The notes: generated by a model from the letters alone, not told the origin. DNA of 64,000 nucleotides from Actinoplanes lobatus (GCF_014205215.1 NZ_JACHNC010000001.1:2113001-2177000); one strand, 5' to 3'. Shown: positions 47,114 through 56,212, counted from the stretch's first letter. Program-made: numbers and translations.

Positions 47114-48732
47114 ACCCGTACCTGGCGCCCGGCCTGGTCCTGGTCCTGCTGCTGACCGTGGCGATCGGCGCGTACGGCCTGCGCTTCGCCCGGACCACCT
47201 CGGACTTCCTGGTCGCGTCCCGGTCGGTGAGCCCGTCCTGGAACGCGGCCGCGATCAGCGGTGAGTACCTGTCCGCCGCGTCCTTCCTCGGTGTCGCCGG
47301 CCTGGTCCTGCGCTACGGCGTCGACGTCCTCTGGTACCCGGTCGGGTTCGCCGCCGGCTACCTGGCCCTGCTGCTGTTCGTGGCGGCGCCGCTGCGCCGC
47401 TCCGGTGCGTTCACCCTGCCCGACTTCTGCCAGGTCCGGCTCCGGTCGCGGCCGTTGCGGCGGCTGGCGACCGCCTTCGTGCTGTTCATCGGCTGCCTCT
47501 ACCTGCTGCCGCAGTTGCAGGGAGCGGGGTTGACGTTCAGCACGCTGACCGGCGGCTCCTACGCCTGGGGCGCGCTGGTGGTCAGCGTGGTGGTGACCGC
47601 GAACGTGGCGTTCGGCGGGATGCGCGCGATCACCTTCGTGCAGGCGTTCCAGTACTGGCTGAAGTTGACCGCGCTGGCCGTACCGATGATCTTCTTGATC
47701 CTGCAGTGGCAGTCGGACGGCCGCCCGCAGGTGACCCCGCCGGCCGGCGCCGTCTTCCCGGTCGCCACCACCGTCGTGGTGGAGCAGGACGCGGTCCTGA
47801 ACGGTGTCCGCCCGGTCGAGGCGGGCGAGACGCTGCACTTCGCGGCGGGTGACCCGGTGCCGACGGTGAGCACTGTGGACGCCGAGTTCGGGGATCAGTG
47901 GCTCCTGCCCGGCAAGACCGGCCTCTTCGCGACCTATTCCCTGATCCTGGCCACCTTCCTCGGCACCATGGGCCTACCGCATGTGCTGGTGCGGTTCTAC
48001 ACGAATCCGGACGGCGCCTCGGCCCGCCGCACCACGCTCGTGGTGCTCGCCATGGTCGGCCTGTTCTACCTGCTCCCCACCCTGTACGGGGTGCTCGGCC
48101 GGATCTACACCCCGCACCTGCTGATGACCGGCAACACCGACGCCGTGGTGCTGCTGCTGCCCGAGGCGGCGCTCGGCGGCGGCCACCTGGGCCGGCTGCT
48201 CGGCGCGCTGGTCACCGCGGGCGCGCTGGCCGCCTTCCTGTCCACCTCGTCCGGGCTGCTCACCAGCGTCGCCGGGGTGATCTTCACGGACGTGCTCAGG
48301 TCCGGCCGCAGCGGCTCGATCCGCGACTTCCGGCTGGCCACCGTGCTGGCCGCGCTGGTCCCCACCACCCTGGCCCTGTACGTGTCCGACATGGACGTCT
48401 CCCGCGTCGTCGGCCTGGCCTTCGCGGTGGCCGCCTCCAGCTTCTGCCCGCTGCTGGTGCTCGGCATCTGGTGGCGGGGGCTGACCGACGCCGGTGCGAT
48501 CGCCGGCCTGGTCACCGGCGGCGGCGCGGCCATGGCGGCGGTGCTGGTGACGGTGCTCGGCCCGCCGCTGCCGAGTTCCTTCGCCGAGTTCGTGGGCCAG
48601 CCCGCGGCCTGGACCGTGCCGCTGGCGTTCCTGGTCATGGTCGGGGTGTCGCTGCTGACCGGCCGCCGCGTGCCGCCGGACGTGGGCGCCACGATGCTGC
48701 GGCTGCACGCCCCCGAGTCGCTGCGAACTTGA
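47110..48732 (+). CDS. Sodium:solute symporter (acetate permease-like)
   Basis: A 540-residue transporter from GTG 47110, coupled to the DUF485-like gene. About 13 transmembrane helices. Conserved stretches of the SSS family are visible: SEYLSAASFLGVAGLVL-type (GEYLSAASFLGVAGL), NVAFGGMRAITFVQ, FLGTMGLPHVLVRFYTNP and FLSTSSGLLTSVAGVIFTD. An insertion between helices (residues 215-270) is longer than in ActP. Likely substrate is a short carboxylate such as acetate, with Na+ or H+. Confidence 0.88.
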   Translation: MNPYLAPGLVLVLLLTVAIGAYGLRFARTTSDFLVASRSVSPSWNAAAISGEYLSAASFLGVAGLVLRYGVDVLWYPVGFAAGYLALLLFVAAPLRRSGAFTLPDFCQVRLRSRPLRRLATAFVLFIGCLYLLPQLQGAGLTFSTLTGGSYAWGALVVSVVVTANVAFGGMRAITFVQAFQYWLKLTALAVPMIFLILQWQSDGRPQVTPPAGAVFPVATTVVVEQDAVLNGVRPVEAGETLHFAAGDPVPTVSTVDAEFGDQWLLPGKTGLFATYSLILATFLGTMGLPHVLVRFYTNPDGASARRTTLVVLAMVGLFYLLPTLYGVLGRIYTPHLLMTGNTDAVVLLLPEAALGGGHLGRLLGALVTAGALAAFLSTSSGLLTSVAGVIFTDVLRSGRSGSIRDFRLATVLAALVPTTLALYVSDMDVSRVVGLAFAVAASSFCPLLVLGIWWRGLTDAGAIAGLVTGGGAAMAAVLVTVLGPPLPSSFAEFVGQPAAWTVPLAFLVMVGVSLLTGRRVPPDVGATMLRLHAPESLRT

Positions 48733-48793
48733 TTTAAGGATCTTTAAGGTAGAACGCCCGGCCCGACGGTGAACCACGTTCGTAGATCCGGTC

Positions 48794-49486
48794 ATGAGAC
48801 GTACCTACCGGCGGCCCGGTCAAGACAAGCGCAAGCGCAACATCGTGATCGGCGCGGCGGTGGCCGTCCTGGTCGGCGGCGGCCTGGCGGTCGGCACCGG
48901 GCTGAGCAGCGCCTCTACCTTCTGCGACGGCCTGGACGAGCGGATCCGGGAGACTCAGCAGTTCATGGCTCAGCAGCGGGCCAACCCGAACTCGCAGACC
49001 GAGGCGATCCTGGCGAACCGGCAGGCGGTCATCGACCTGATCAACGTGCAGAAGGCACAGGGCGGCTGCGGCGGCGCCCAGGCTCAGGCCCCGGCCGCGA
49101 AGCCGACCACCACCGCTCCGGCCGCGAAGCCGACGACCGCCGCCCCCGCCGCGAAGCCGACGACCGCCGCCCCGGCCGCGAAGCCGACCACGGCCGCGCC
49201 GGCTGCGAAGCCGACCACCGCTGCCCCGGCCGGGAACGGCCAGGTCGTCTGCCCCGGCTCGACCGTGACCCTCTCCGGCGAGGGCGGCGCGGCCGCCGCG
49301 TCCAGCGGCACCCACCCGGTCGGCACCGTCCTGCGGGTCCGGAACCTGGACAACAACAAGAGCATCACGGTGACCGTGACGAGCGTTTCCGGCAGCTGCG
49401 TGCTGCTCAACAACGCCGCCTTCGAAGAGGTCCGGGAGCCCGGAAAGTTCCTGATCAGGCGGGCCGTCATCGAGCGGGTGGGCTGA
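48794..49486 (+). CDS. Membrane-anchored protein with DPBB/RlpA-like domain
   Basis: A 230-residue protein from ATG 48794 with a basic head, one hydrophobic segment (NIVIGAAVAVLVGGGLAVGT), a helical region 40-95, a tandem-repeat linker APAAKPTTA (about 96-150), and a C-terminal double-psi beta barrel (GTHPVGTVLRVRNLDNNKSI, then TVTVTSVSGSCVLLNNAAFE) as in RlpA and expansin-like wall proteins. The catalytic aspartate of active RlpA (in NDRGP) is replaced (SVSGS), so it may bind glycan rather than cut it. Surface location is likely. Confidence 0.7.
   Translation: MRRTYRRPGQDKRKRNIVIGAAVAVLVGGGLAVGTGLSSASTFCDGLDERIRETQQFMAQQRANPNSQTEAILANRQAVIDLINVQKAQGGCGGAQAQAPAAKPTTTAPAAKPTTAAPAAKPTTAAPAAKPTTAAPAAKPTTAAPAGNGQVVCPGSTVTLSGEGGAAAASSGTHPVGTVLRVRNLDNNKSITVTVTSVSGSCVLLNNAAFEEVREPGKFLIRRAVIERVG
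49094..49228 (+). repeat. 27-bp in-frame tandem repeat
   Basis: GCCGCGAAGCCGAC plus 13 variable bases repeats five times (49094, 49121, 49148, 49175, 49202), encoding AAKPTTAAP. It makes a wall-spanning linker and is prone to slippage. Confidence 0.85.
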
Positions 49487-49508
49487 CCCGCCCGGCCGTC
49501 CCCGGCAC

Positions 49509-49537
49509 CGGCCGGAACGCTACGCGCGTTCCGGCCG
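49509..49537. terminator. Bidirectional terminator between convergent genes
   Basis: CGGCCGGAACGC and GCGTTCCGGCCG form a perfect 12-bp stem with a five-base loop (TACGC), covering the stop codon of the leftward gene and 23 bases past the rightward one. Confidence 0.7.
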
Positions 49538-49750
49538 CAGGCCGTCCCGGCGGACGAAGATCCGGCGGCGCTGCAACGCGTTGCCGGCCGGGCCGAGCAC
49601 GTAGCCGTCTATCCACATCCACCCGTCGTAGGTGACCTTCGGGTCGACCCGGATGATCCGAAGGTTCAGTGCCCGGTCTCCGGAGAACTGCACGCTCGCC
49701 TCGGGACCGACGTGGACGATGTCACCCGGGCGCAGCACCACCTGAGTCAT
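49520..49750 (-). CDS. Small beta-rich conserved-type protein, unknown
   Basis: A 76-residue protein from ATG 49750 (MTQVVLRPGDIVHVGPEASV). TATTTT lies six bases upstream of the ATG, so a leaderless transcript is likely. Composition suggests six to seven beta strands (IRVDPKVTYDGWMWIDGYVL) and no membrane segment. A possible small barrel. It is divergent from the flavin-reductase-like gene, 72 bases apart. I do not recognise a family. Confidence 0.6.
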   Translation of the reverse strand: MTQVVLRPGDIVHVGPEASVQFSGDRALNLRIIRVDPKVTYDGWMWIDGYVLGPAGNALQRRRIFVRRDGLRPERA

Positions 49751-49822
49751 AGCTAGAAAATAGTTGTTGATCAATAAATGCGGTTAGCGGCGTGCGCAAT
49801 CTGTAAACGGGAGAATGATCGG

Positions 49823-50347
49823 ATGAATCCCGACGCGCCGGGTGGCCGCATCCACTCCACCGATCCGTTCGCCGTGCCGGAGGCGGACAAGTCGCGGGTA
49901 CGGCGACTGCGAGGCCGGTTCGCGTCGACCGTGACGCTGTGGACGGCACCCGGACCGGCCGGGCTGACCGTCTCGTCCGCGGTGGTCGCCGACGGGGATC
50001 CCGGCCGGATGCTCGGGCTGATCGACGAGGAGAGCGAGTTCTGGGCGGCGGCCTCCGCGGCCGGCCGGTTCGCGGTGACGCCGCTCGAGCCGGGCGACCG
50101 GCAGCTGGCCGACCGGTTCGCCGGCCTCTTCCCCGCTCCGGGCGGCCCGTTCGCGACCGGGGAGTGGCGGCAGACCGAGTTCGGGCCGGTCCCCGCACAC
50201 GCCGCCACGTGGGCCGGCTGCCGCCTCACGGAGAGCCGTCCGTGCGGGTGGGCGCTGCTACTCGACGGGGTGATCGAACGCGTCGAGACCGGAAGCGCGG
50301 GATCACCTCTGATCCACTATCGGGGCAGGTACACCGAACTGGCCTGA
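49823..50347 (+). CDS. Flavin reductase-like FMN-binding protein
   Basis: A 174-residue protein from ATG 49823 with GGGAG upstream. The pattern RRLRGRFASTVTLWTAPGPA, GLTVSSAVVADGDPGRMLGL and FWAAASAAGRFAVTPL follows the flavin_reductase (FMN split-barrel) fold, where FMN binds at the S/T-S positions. Such enzymes reduce FMN for partner oxygenases or act on small substrates. The C-terminal SPLIHYRGRYTEL is the conserved end. No partner oxygenase is adjacent. Confidence 0.8.
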   Translation: MNPDAPGGRIHSTDPFAVPEADKSRVRRLRGRFASTVTLWTAPGPAGLTVSSAVVADGDPGRMLGLIDEESEFWAAASAAGRFAVTPLEPGDRQLADRFAGLFPAPGGPFATGEWRQTEFGPVPAHAATWAGCRLTESRPCGWALLLDGVIERVETGSAGSPLIHYRGRYTELA

Positions 50348-50465
50348 TTGCCGCTCAGCGCAGTCAGGCCGCCACTCAGCGCAGACCTCGACCGGCGACC
50401 GGTGACACGGCTCACTCCTTCGTACGGTGCCGGAAAGTCCGCCCCCACGAAGGTGGTGAAAACCC

Positions 50466-50819
50466 GTGCCGGCATCCGCCGAGAGATATCTCGAAGTGCA
50501 GAACTCCGAGGAGTTCGCTCAACTGCGTCACCGCTTGCGCAGCTTCATCTTCCCGACGACGGTCGCGTTCATCGTCTGGTACGCGCTGTATGTACTGCTC
50601 TCCGCGTACGCGCGGGACTTCATGGCCATCAAGCTGGTCGGCAACATCAACGTCGCGCTGGTCTTCGGTGTCCTCCAGTTCGTCTCCACGTTCGTGATCG
50701 CCTGGTACTACTCGCGGTACGCGGCGCAGAAGCTGGACCCGCTGGCCGACAAGATCCTGCACGACATCGACGAGAAGCCCACGGCCGCCGCCACCGCCGC
50801 CGAGGGGAGCCAGGACTGA
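50466..50819 (+). CDS. DUF485-family membrane protein
   Basis: A 117-residue protein from GTG 50466 with AAGGTGG upstream. Two transmembrane helices (FPTTVAFIVWYALYVLLSAY and NVALVFGVLQFVSTFVIAWY) and the family motif LRSFIFP...YARDFMAIKLVGNIN and YSRYAAQKLDPLADKI are typical of DUF485 proteins that precede acetate permeases. TGATG overlap with the next gene indicates obligatory co-expression. Confidence 0.9.
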   Translation: MPASAERYLEVQNSEEFAQLRHRLRSFIFPTTVAFIVWYALYVLLSAYARDFMAIKLVGNINVALVFGVLQFVSTFVIAWYYSRYAAQKLDPLADKILHDIDEKPTAAATAAEGSQD

Positions 50820-52495
50820 TGGACGCTCCACAGCTCCTGGCCGCCGAGGCCGCGTCCAGCTCCCGGTCACTGACCATCACGCTGTTCCTGATCTTCGTGG
50901 CGATCACCCTGGGGATCACCGTCTGGGCCAGCCGGCAGACCAAGACCGCCACCGACTTCTACGCCGGTGGCCGTCAGTTCTCCGGGTTCCAGAACGGCAT
51001 GGCCATCGGTGGCGACTACATGTCGGCGGCGTCCTTCCTCGGCATCGCCGGCATCATCGCCCTGTACGGCTACGACGGCTTCCTCTACTCGATCGGCTTC
51101 CTGGTCGCGTGGCTGGTGGCGCTGCTGCTGGTCGCCGAGTTCCTGCGCAACTCGGGCCGCTACACGATGGCCGATGTGCTGGCCTTCCGGATGCGCCAGC
51201 GCCCGGTCCGTACCGCGGCCAGCGTCTCCACCATCGTGGTGTCGGTCTTCTACCTGATCGCCCAGATGGTCGGCGCCGGCGCGCTGGTCTCGCTGCTGCT
51301 CGGCATCAAGCCGGGCGCCACCTTCCTGGGCATGGACGCCGACACCGCCAAGGTCGCCACGATCATCCTGGTCGGCGCCCTAATGATCATCTACGTGACG
51401 GTCGGCGGCATGAAGGGCACCACCTACGTCCAGATCGTCAAGGCGTTCATGCTGATGAGCGGCGCCCTGGTCATGGTGATCATGGTGCTGGCGCACTACA
51501 AGTTCAACCTGTCGGCGCTGCTCGGCGACGCGGCCGCGCAATCCGGCAAGGGTGACGCCTTCCTCGAACCCGGACTCCGGTACGGCGTGGAGACGGCCGG
51601 CGACGCGGCGAAGACCTTCTACAGCAAGATGGACCTGCTGTCGCTGGGCCTCGCGCTGGTGCTCGGCACGGCCGGTCTGCCGCACATCCTGACCCGCTTC
51701 TACACCGTTCCGACCAGCCGGATCGCGCGCAAGAGCGTGCTCTGGGCGATCGGCATCATCGGCACGTTCTACCTGTTCACCCTGGCCCTCGGGTTCGGCG
51801 CGGCGGCCCTGGTGGGTGGCAAGAACATCACCGCCCAGGACAAGGCGGGCAACACCGCCGCCCCGCAGCTCGCCCAGCAACTCGGCATCGACTATCTGGG
51901 CGGCAACACCGGCGGCGCGATCATGCTGGCCGTCATCGCGGCCGTCGCCTTCGCCACCATCCTGGCCGTGGTCGCCGGCCTCACCCTGGCCTCGTCGTCG
52001 AGCCTTGCGCACGACTTCTACGCCAGCGTGATCAAGCGGGGCACCGCGTCGGAGCGGCAGGAGGTCAGCGTCGCCCGGATCGCCGCCCTGATCATCGGCG
52101 CCGTCGCGATCGCCCTGTCGATCTTCGCGCAGAGCCTGAACGTGGCGTTCCTCGTGGCGCTGGCGTTCGCGGTGGCGGCGTCGGCGAACCTGCCGGCGAT
52201 CCTCTACAGCCTGTTCTGGCGGAAGTTCAACACGGCGGGCGCGCTCTGGTCCATCTACGGTGGCCTCACCACCGCGGTGCTCCTGGTGTTCTTCTCGCCG
52301 GTCGTCTCCGGCTCGCCCACCGCGATGTTCCCGGAACACGACTGGCACTGGTTCCCGCTGTCCAACCCCGGCATCATCTCCATCCCGCTCGGCTTCTTCT
52401 TCGGCTGGCTCGGCACGGTCATCAGCAAGGAGACCGACCCGGAGAAGTACGCGGAGCTGGAGGTCCGGTCCCTGACCGGGCACGGCGCGCACTGA
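50819..52495 (+). CDS. actP: Cation/acetate symporter ActP-like
   Basis: A 558-residue transporter from ATG 50819 (TGATG overlap). Thirteen transmembrane helices with ActP-type blocks: TDFYAGGRQFSGFQNGMAIG, GDYMSAASFLGIAGIIALYG, VGGMKGTTYVQIVKAFML, TAGLPHILTRFYTVPT and LTLASSSSLAHDFYASV. It brings acetate and other short carboxylates into the cell with sodium or protons. It is closer to canonical ActP than the first symporter at 47110, from which it is clearly diverged, so the two modules probably differ in substrate. Confidence 0.93.
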   Translation: MDAPQLLAAEAASSSRSLTITLFLIFVAITLGITVWASRQTKTATDFYAGGRQFSGFQNGMAIGGDYMSAASFLGIAGIIALYGYDGFLYSIGFLVAWLVALLLVAEFLRNSGRYTMADVLAFRMRQRPVRTAASVSTIVVSVFYLIAQMVGAGALVSLLLGIKPGATFLGMDADTAKVATIILVGALMIIYVTVGGMKGTTYVQIVKAFMLMSGALVMVIMVLAHYKFNLSALLGDAAAQSGKGDAFLEPGLRYGVETAGDAAKTFYSKMDLLSLGLALVLGTAGLPHILTRFYTVPTSRIARKSVLWAIGIIGTFYLFTLALGFGAAALVGGKNITAQDKAGNTAAPQLAQQLGIDYLGGNTGGAIMLAVIAAVAFATILAVVAGLTLASSSSLAHDFYASVIKRGTASERQEVSVARIAALIIGAVAIALSIFAQSLNVAFLVALAFAVAASANLPAILYSLFWRKFNTAGALWSIYGGLTTAVLLVFFSPVVSGSPTAMFPEHDWHWFPLSNPGIISIPLGFFFGWLGTVISKETDPEKYAELEVRSLTGHGAH

Positions 52496-52509
52496 TCTTC
52501 ATTCCAGTG

Positions 52510-52543
52510 CACGGGCCGGCGTAGTCGCCAACGCCGGCCCGTG
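52510..52543 (+). terminator. Terminator of the second symporter operon
   Basis: CACGGGCCGGCG and CGCCGGCCCGTG, a perfect 12-bp stem with a ten-base loop, 15 bases past the symporter stop. No T-run. Confidence 0.75.
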
Positions 52544-52627
52544 ACCGTGTCGTCACTCTCCTCCCACCTTCGTGCCGAAGCGTCTCGGAGTCACAGATCA
52601 CCGGCTCTTACTCCGTAACCTGGAGTC

Positions 52628-53788
52628 ATGTCAGCCACCACCTCCCCCAGCGGCAACTCTTCCGGACGCGCGTCCGTGCCCGGCCGGCCCGACTCCCGGG
52701 ACTGGCCTCCGCGAGGTGGATCCGGACCCGCCGCACCGGGTGGCCCGCGCGGCCCGGGCGGTCCCGGCCGGGGCCGCTCCTACCGCGGCCGCCGCCCGCG
52801 GCCCCGCTGGGGCCGGATCGCTCTGGTGGTGGGCGCGGTGATCGCGGTGTTCGCCCTGATCGCCGGCGTCACGGCGTGGGGCTACGTCTCCGGCCTGGAC
52901 GACGACCTGAAGCGGACCAACGCCTTCTCCGACATCACCACGGACCGGCCGTCCAAGACGGTCGAGGGCGCCTTCAACATCCTGCTGGTCGGCAGCGACT
53001 CCCGGGACCCGGACGCCAAGCAGGACCAGGCGAACCAGTGGCGCGCCGACACGCTGATCCTCATGCACGTGCCGGCCGACCACAAATCCGCGCAGCTCAT
53101 CTCGATCCCGCGGGACCTGTGGGTGGTCATCCCGAGCGGCAACAACGCGCCGTGCAGTTCCGGCAGCCGGGCCAAGATCAACGCAGCGTTCGCGTTCGGT
53201 GGCCTGCCCCGCGCGGTCCGCACGGTCGAGTGCATGACCGACGTGCGCATCGACCACGTGATGGCGATCGACTTCGGCGGCTTCAAGGAGGTCACCGACG
53301 CGCTCGGCGGCGTCGACCTGTACGTGGAGCAGGACACCAAGTCGATCCACAAGCCGTTCCGCCAGTTCAAGAAGGGCATGATGCACATGAACGGTGCGCA
53401 GGCCCTGGACTGGATCCGGCAGCGCAAGCAGTTCGCCCGCGGCGACTTCGCCCGCATGCAGCACCAGCAGGAGTTCCTGAAGGCGATCATGGACAAGGCG
53501 GCGAGCAGCGGCACGCTGAGCAACCCGGCGAAGCTGAACGCGTTCCTGAACTCGGCGACGGCCGCCGTCACGGTCGACGAGAACTTCTCGCTCAAGGACA
53601 TGGTGCTCCAGTTCCGCAGCCTGCGCGGGGAGAACCTGACGTTCCTGACCAGCCCGAACAATGGCGGTCAGACGATCAACGGCCAGTCCGTGGTGGTCTC
53701 CGACCGGGAGAAGGCGCTCGCCCTTTACCAGGCGGTCGTCGACGACAAGATGGACGAGTGGCTCGCGGCCAACCCGGTGAAGAAGTAA
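52628..53788 (+). CDS. LytR-CpsA-Psr (LCP) cell-wall ligase, first copy
   Basis: A 386-residue protein from ATG 52628. TAACCT six bases upstream fits a leaderless start. A Pro/Gly/Arg-rich cytoplasmic head (1-62), one membrane helix (WGRIALVVGAVIAVFALIAG), and an extracellular LCP domain with VGSDSRD, RADTLILMHVP, SIPRDLWVVIP, IDFGGFKEVTDALGGVDLYV and the arginine-rich DWIRQRKQFARGDFARMQHQ. LCP proteins move lipid-linked polymers onto peptidoglycan (teichoic acids, arabinogalactan, capsules). All polyprenyl-phosphate-binding arginines I can locate are present. Confidence 0.93.
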   Translation: MSATTSPSGNSSGRASVPGRPDSRDWPPRGGSGPAAPGGPRGPGGPGRGRSYRGRRPRPRWGRIALVVGAVIAVFALIAGVTAWGYVSGLDDDLKRTNAFSDITTDRPSKTVEGAFNILLVGSDSRDPDAKQDQANQWRADTLILMHVPADHKSAQLISIPRDLWVVIPSGNNAPCSSGSRAKINAAFAFGGLPRAVRTVECMTDVRIDHVMAIDFGGFKEVTDALGGVDLYVEQDTKSIHKPFRQFKKGMMHMNGAQALDWIRQRKQFARGDFARMQHQQEFLKAIMDKAASSGTLSNPAKLNAFLNSATAAVTVDENFSLKDMVLQFRSLRGENLTFLTSPNNGGQTINGQSVVVSDREKALALYQAVVDDKMDEWLAANPVKK

Positions 53789-53899
53789 GCGCGAACTGTC
53801 AGACGGCTATGACTTCATTCTGAAACCGGAAGGACCTTCAACCGACGCCGATTCTGTCCGTAAGGTAATGCAGCCCCCGATCTCCCCCAGGAGTGCTGC

Positions 53900-55048
53900 A
53901 TGACCGTCGCCGCAGACCGGCCCACCGAGGTTCCGGCGGCGCCGCCCGCGGCCCGCCGGAAACGCCGTTCGCCGCTCTGGGCGCGGCTCACCACGACGTT
54001 CGGCGTGGTGCTGCTGGTGGCGAGCGGCGGCGGTCTGGTCGGCGGCAGGATGGTGGTCAAGCAGACCACCTCGACGATCGTGGTCGACGACCTCACCGGT
54101 GACGCGGCGAAGACCACCGAGGAGGGCGGCGGGTCGACCATCGAGGGCCCGATCGACATGCTCCTGATGGGCGTCGACGCCCGGGAGCGGTGGGCCGCCG
54201 ATGCCCTGCACTCCGACACGATCATCATTCTGCACATCCCGGCCACCCACGATCAGGCTTACCTCATCTCGGTCCCCCGGGACACCGAGGTCGAGGTCCC
54301 CGCGTTCGCGAAGAGCAAGTACGAGGGCGGGACGGTCAAGGCCACCGAGGCGTTCTACTGGGGCGCGCAGAACGGCGCCGGGATGGCCGGCGGCTCACAG
54401 CTGCTGGCCAAGACGCTGAAGAACATGACCGGGATCAGCTTCGACGGCGCCTCGATCATCAACTTCGGCGGTTTCAAGAGCGTGATCGACGAGCTCGGCG
54501 GCGTGGAGATGTGCGTCGACCAGCAGGTCTCCTCGAAACACATGGTCCTCGTCGACGGCAAGCCGATGTATCTGGCCGAGGCCAGGGAGGCCGGTAAGTC
54601 CGGCAAGCCGGTCGTGCACAAGGTGGGCTGCCGGGAGATGGAGGGCTGGGAGGCGCTCGACTACGCCCGCCAGCGGTACGGGCTGAAGAACGGCGACTAC
54701 GACCGGCAGCGGCACCAGCAGCAGCTGATCAAGGCGATCGCCAAGAAGGCCTCGGAGGGCGGGGTCCTGAGCAACCCGCTGAAGATCAATTCGCTGGTCA
54801 AGGCGGCCGGCAAGGCGTTCACCCTGGACACCGGCCAGATCGAGCTCACCGAATTCGTCCTCGGGCTGAAGAACGTCGCGGCCAACGACCTCGTGCTGCT
54901 ACGCACCAACAACGGCACGTTCTCCGGCAACAACAGCGGGCGTGAGGTCTTCAACGAGACCAGCCTGAAGATGTTCCAGGCCGTCAAGAACGACACCCTC
55001 GCCGAGTTCGTGCTCGACCACCCCGACGTCATCGCCAACGAGAAGTAG
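53900..55048 (+). CDS. LytR-CpsA-Psr (LCP) cell-wall ligase, second copy
   Basis: A 382-residue LCP protein from ATG 53900 with AGGAG six bases upstream. Short basic head, one membrane helix (about 33-55), LCP domain with MGVDARERWAADALHSDTII, SVPRDTEVEV, INFGGFKSVIDELGGVEMCV and LDYARQRYGLKNGDYDRQRH. It carries a cysteine pair (CVD, GCRE) absent from the first copy, perhaps a disulphide. The two copies differ throughout and are not a recent duplication. Tandem LCP genes suggest two polymers or redundancy. Confidence 0.93.
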   Translation: MTVAADRPTEVPAAPPAARRKRRSPLWARLTTTFGVVLLVASGGGLVGGRMVVKQTTSTIVVDDLTGDAAKTTEEGGGSTIEGPIDMLLMGVDARERWAADALHSDTIIILHIPATHDQAYLISVPRDTEVEVPAFAKSKYEGGTVKATEAFYWGAQNGAGMAGGSQLLAKTLKNMTGISFDGASIINFGGFKSVIDELGGVEMCVDQQVSSKHMVLVDGKPMYLAEAREAGKSGKPVVHKVGCREMEGWEALDYARQRYGLKNGDYDRQRHQQQLIKAIAKKASEGGVLSNPLKINSLVKAAGKAFTLDTGQIELTEFVLGLKNVAANDLVLLRTNNGTFSGNNSGREVFNETSLKMFQAVKNDTLAEFVLDHPDVIANEK

Positions 55049-55091
55049 CCCCTCAAGCGGACTGATGGCTGCCCCAACTAGGCTGTCACCC

Positions 55092-55427
55092 GTGTTCGGA
55101 CCTCAGGTTCCCAGCGTCACCGCTGATCAAGTCGCTCCCGGCGCCTACCTGCTCGATGTTCGCGAGCCGGACGAGTGGACGGCCGGCCACGCGCCCGGCG
55201 CACACCACCTGCCGATGATGGAGGTGCCCGCCCGGATGGCCGAGGTGCCGTCCGACGGCGAGGTCGTCGTGGTCTGCCGGGCCGGTGGACGCTCCGGGCA
55301 GGTCGTGGCCTACCTGATGAACAACGGCTGGGACAACGTGCGAAACCTCGACGGCGGCATGCAGGCGTGGGCCGCCGTCGGCAAAGACGTGGTGAGCGAG
55401 GACGGGCAACCGGCCCGCGTGCTGTGA
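55092..55427 (+). CDS. Single-domain rhodanese
   Basis: A 111-residue protein. I use GTG 55092 because TAGGCT ends seven bases upstream and the fold begins at once (VFGPQVPSVTADQVAPGAYL). ATG 55065 would add nine unlikely residues. The domain shows LLDVREPDEWTAGHAPGAHH and the active-site loop VVCRAGGRSGQV with the catalytic cysteine. It carries sulfur as persulfide from thiosulfate or other donors. Its stop overlaps the next gene by GTGA. Confidence 0.9.
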   Translation: MFGPQVPSVTADQVAPGAYLLDVREPDEWTAGHAPGAHHLPMMEVPARMAEVPSDGEVVVVCRAGGRSGQVVAYLMNNGWDNVRNLDGGMQAWAAVGKDVVSEDGQPARVL

Positions 55428-56212
55428 CCGGGTACCGTCCCCTCGTCTTCGCGCATCGAGGGGGCGCCGACGCACTGCCGGAGCACACGCTCGGGGCCTA
55501 CCTGCGCGCCCTGGACGAGGGCGCCGACGGCCTGGAGTGCGACGTCCGCCTCACCCGGGACGGTCACCTGGTCTGCGTGCACGACAGCCGGCTGGACCGG
55601 ACCAGCAACGGCCGGGGCCGGGTCAGCTCGAAGACCCTGGCCGAGCTGGACGCGCTGAACTTCGGCTCCTGGCATCCCGGCTACCCGGCCGACGCCGAGC
55701 TGCCCGACCTGTCCCGGCTGCTGACCCTCGAGCGGTTGCTCGACGCGGTCCACTCCAGCGGGCGGCGGGTCCGGCTTCTGATCGAGACCAAACACCCTTC
55801 CCGGTACGGCGCGGAGGTCGAACGCCGACTGGTGCGGATGCTGCGGCACCACGGTCTGGCCGAGCCGAAGCCGGACGCCGACGTACAGGTGACGGTGATG
55901 TCGTTCGCGGCGCTCGCGTTGCGCCGCATCCGCGCCCAGGCGCCCACCCTGCCCACCGTCTATCTGCTGGAACTGGTGCCGCCGGGGGTCGGGCGCGGCC
56001 GTCTGCCGTTCGGCGCGCAGACCGCCGGGCCCGGTGTCGACCTGGTCCGGGCGCGGCCCACCCTGCTGCCGGCGATCAAGGCGGCGGGACATCAGGCGTA
56101 CGTCTGGACGGTCAACGAGCCGGCCGATCTCGAACTGGTCCTGGAGCACCGCGTGGATGGCGTGATCACCGACCGTCCCCGGTTCGTGCTGGAACACCTC
56201 GCCGGGATGTGA
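55424..56212 (+). CDS. Glycerophosphodiester phosphodiesterase
   Basis: A 262-residue enzyme from GTG 55424 (GTGA overlap with the rhodanese gene). The GDPD motifs are complete: FAHRGGADALPEHTLGAY with both catalytic-site histidine/arginine, GLECDVRLTRDGHLVCVHDS with the metal-binding E, D and H, and LIETKHPSRYG. No signal peptide, so it is cytoplasmic. It hydrolyses glycerophosphodiesters from lipid turnover to glycerol-3-phosphate and an alcohol. Confidence 0.92.
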   Translation: MTGYRPLVFAHRGGADALPEHTLGAYLRALDEGADGLECDVRLTRDGHLVCVHDSRLDRTSNGRGRVSSKTLAELDALNFGSWHPGYPADAELPDLSRLLTLERLLDAVHSSGRRVRLLIETKHPSRYGAEVERRLVRMLRHHGLAEPKPDADVQVTVMSFAALALRRIRAQAPTLPTVYLLELVPPGVGRGRLPFGAQTAGPGVDLVRARPTLLPAIKAAGHQAYVWTVNEPADLELVLEHRVDGVITDRPRFVLEHLAGM

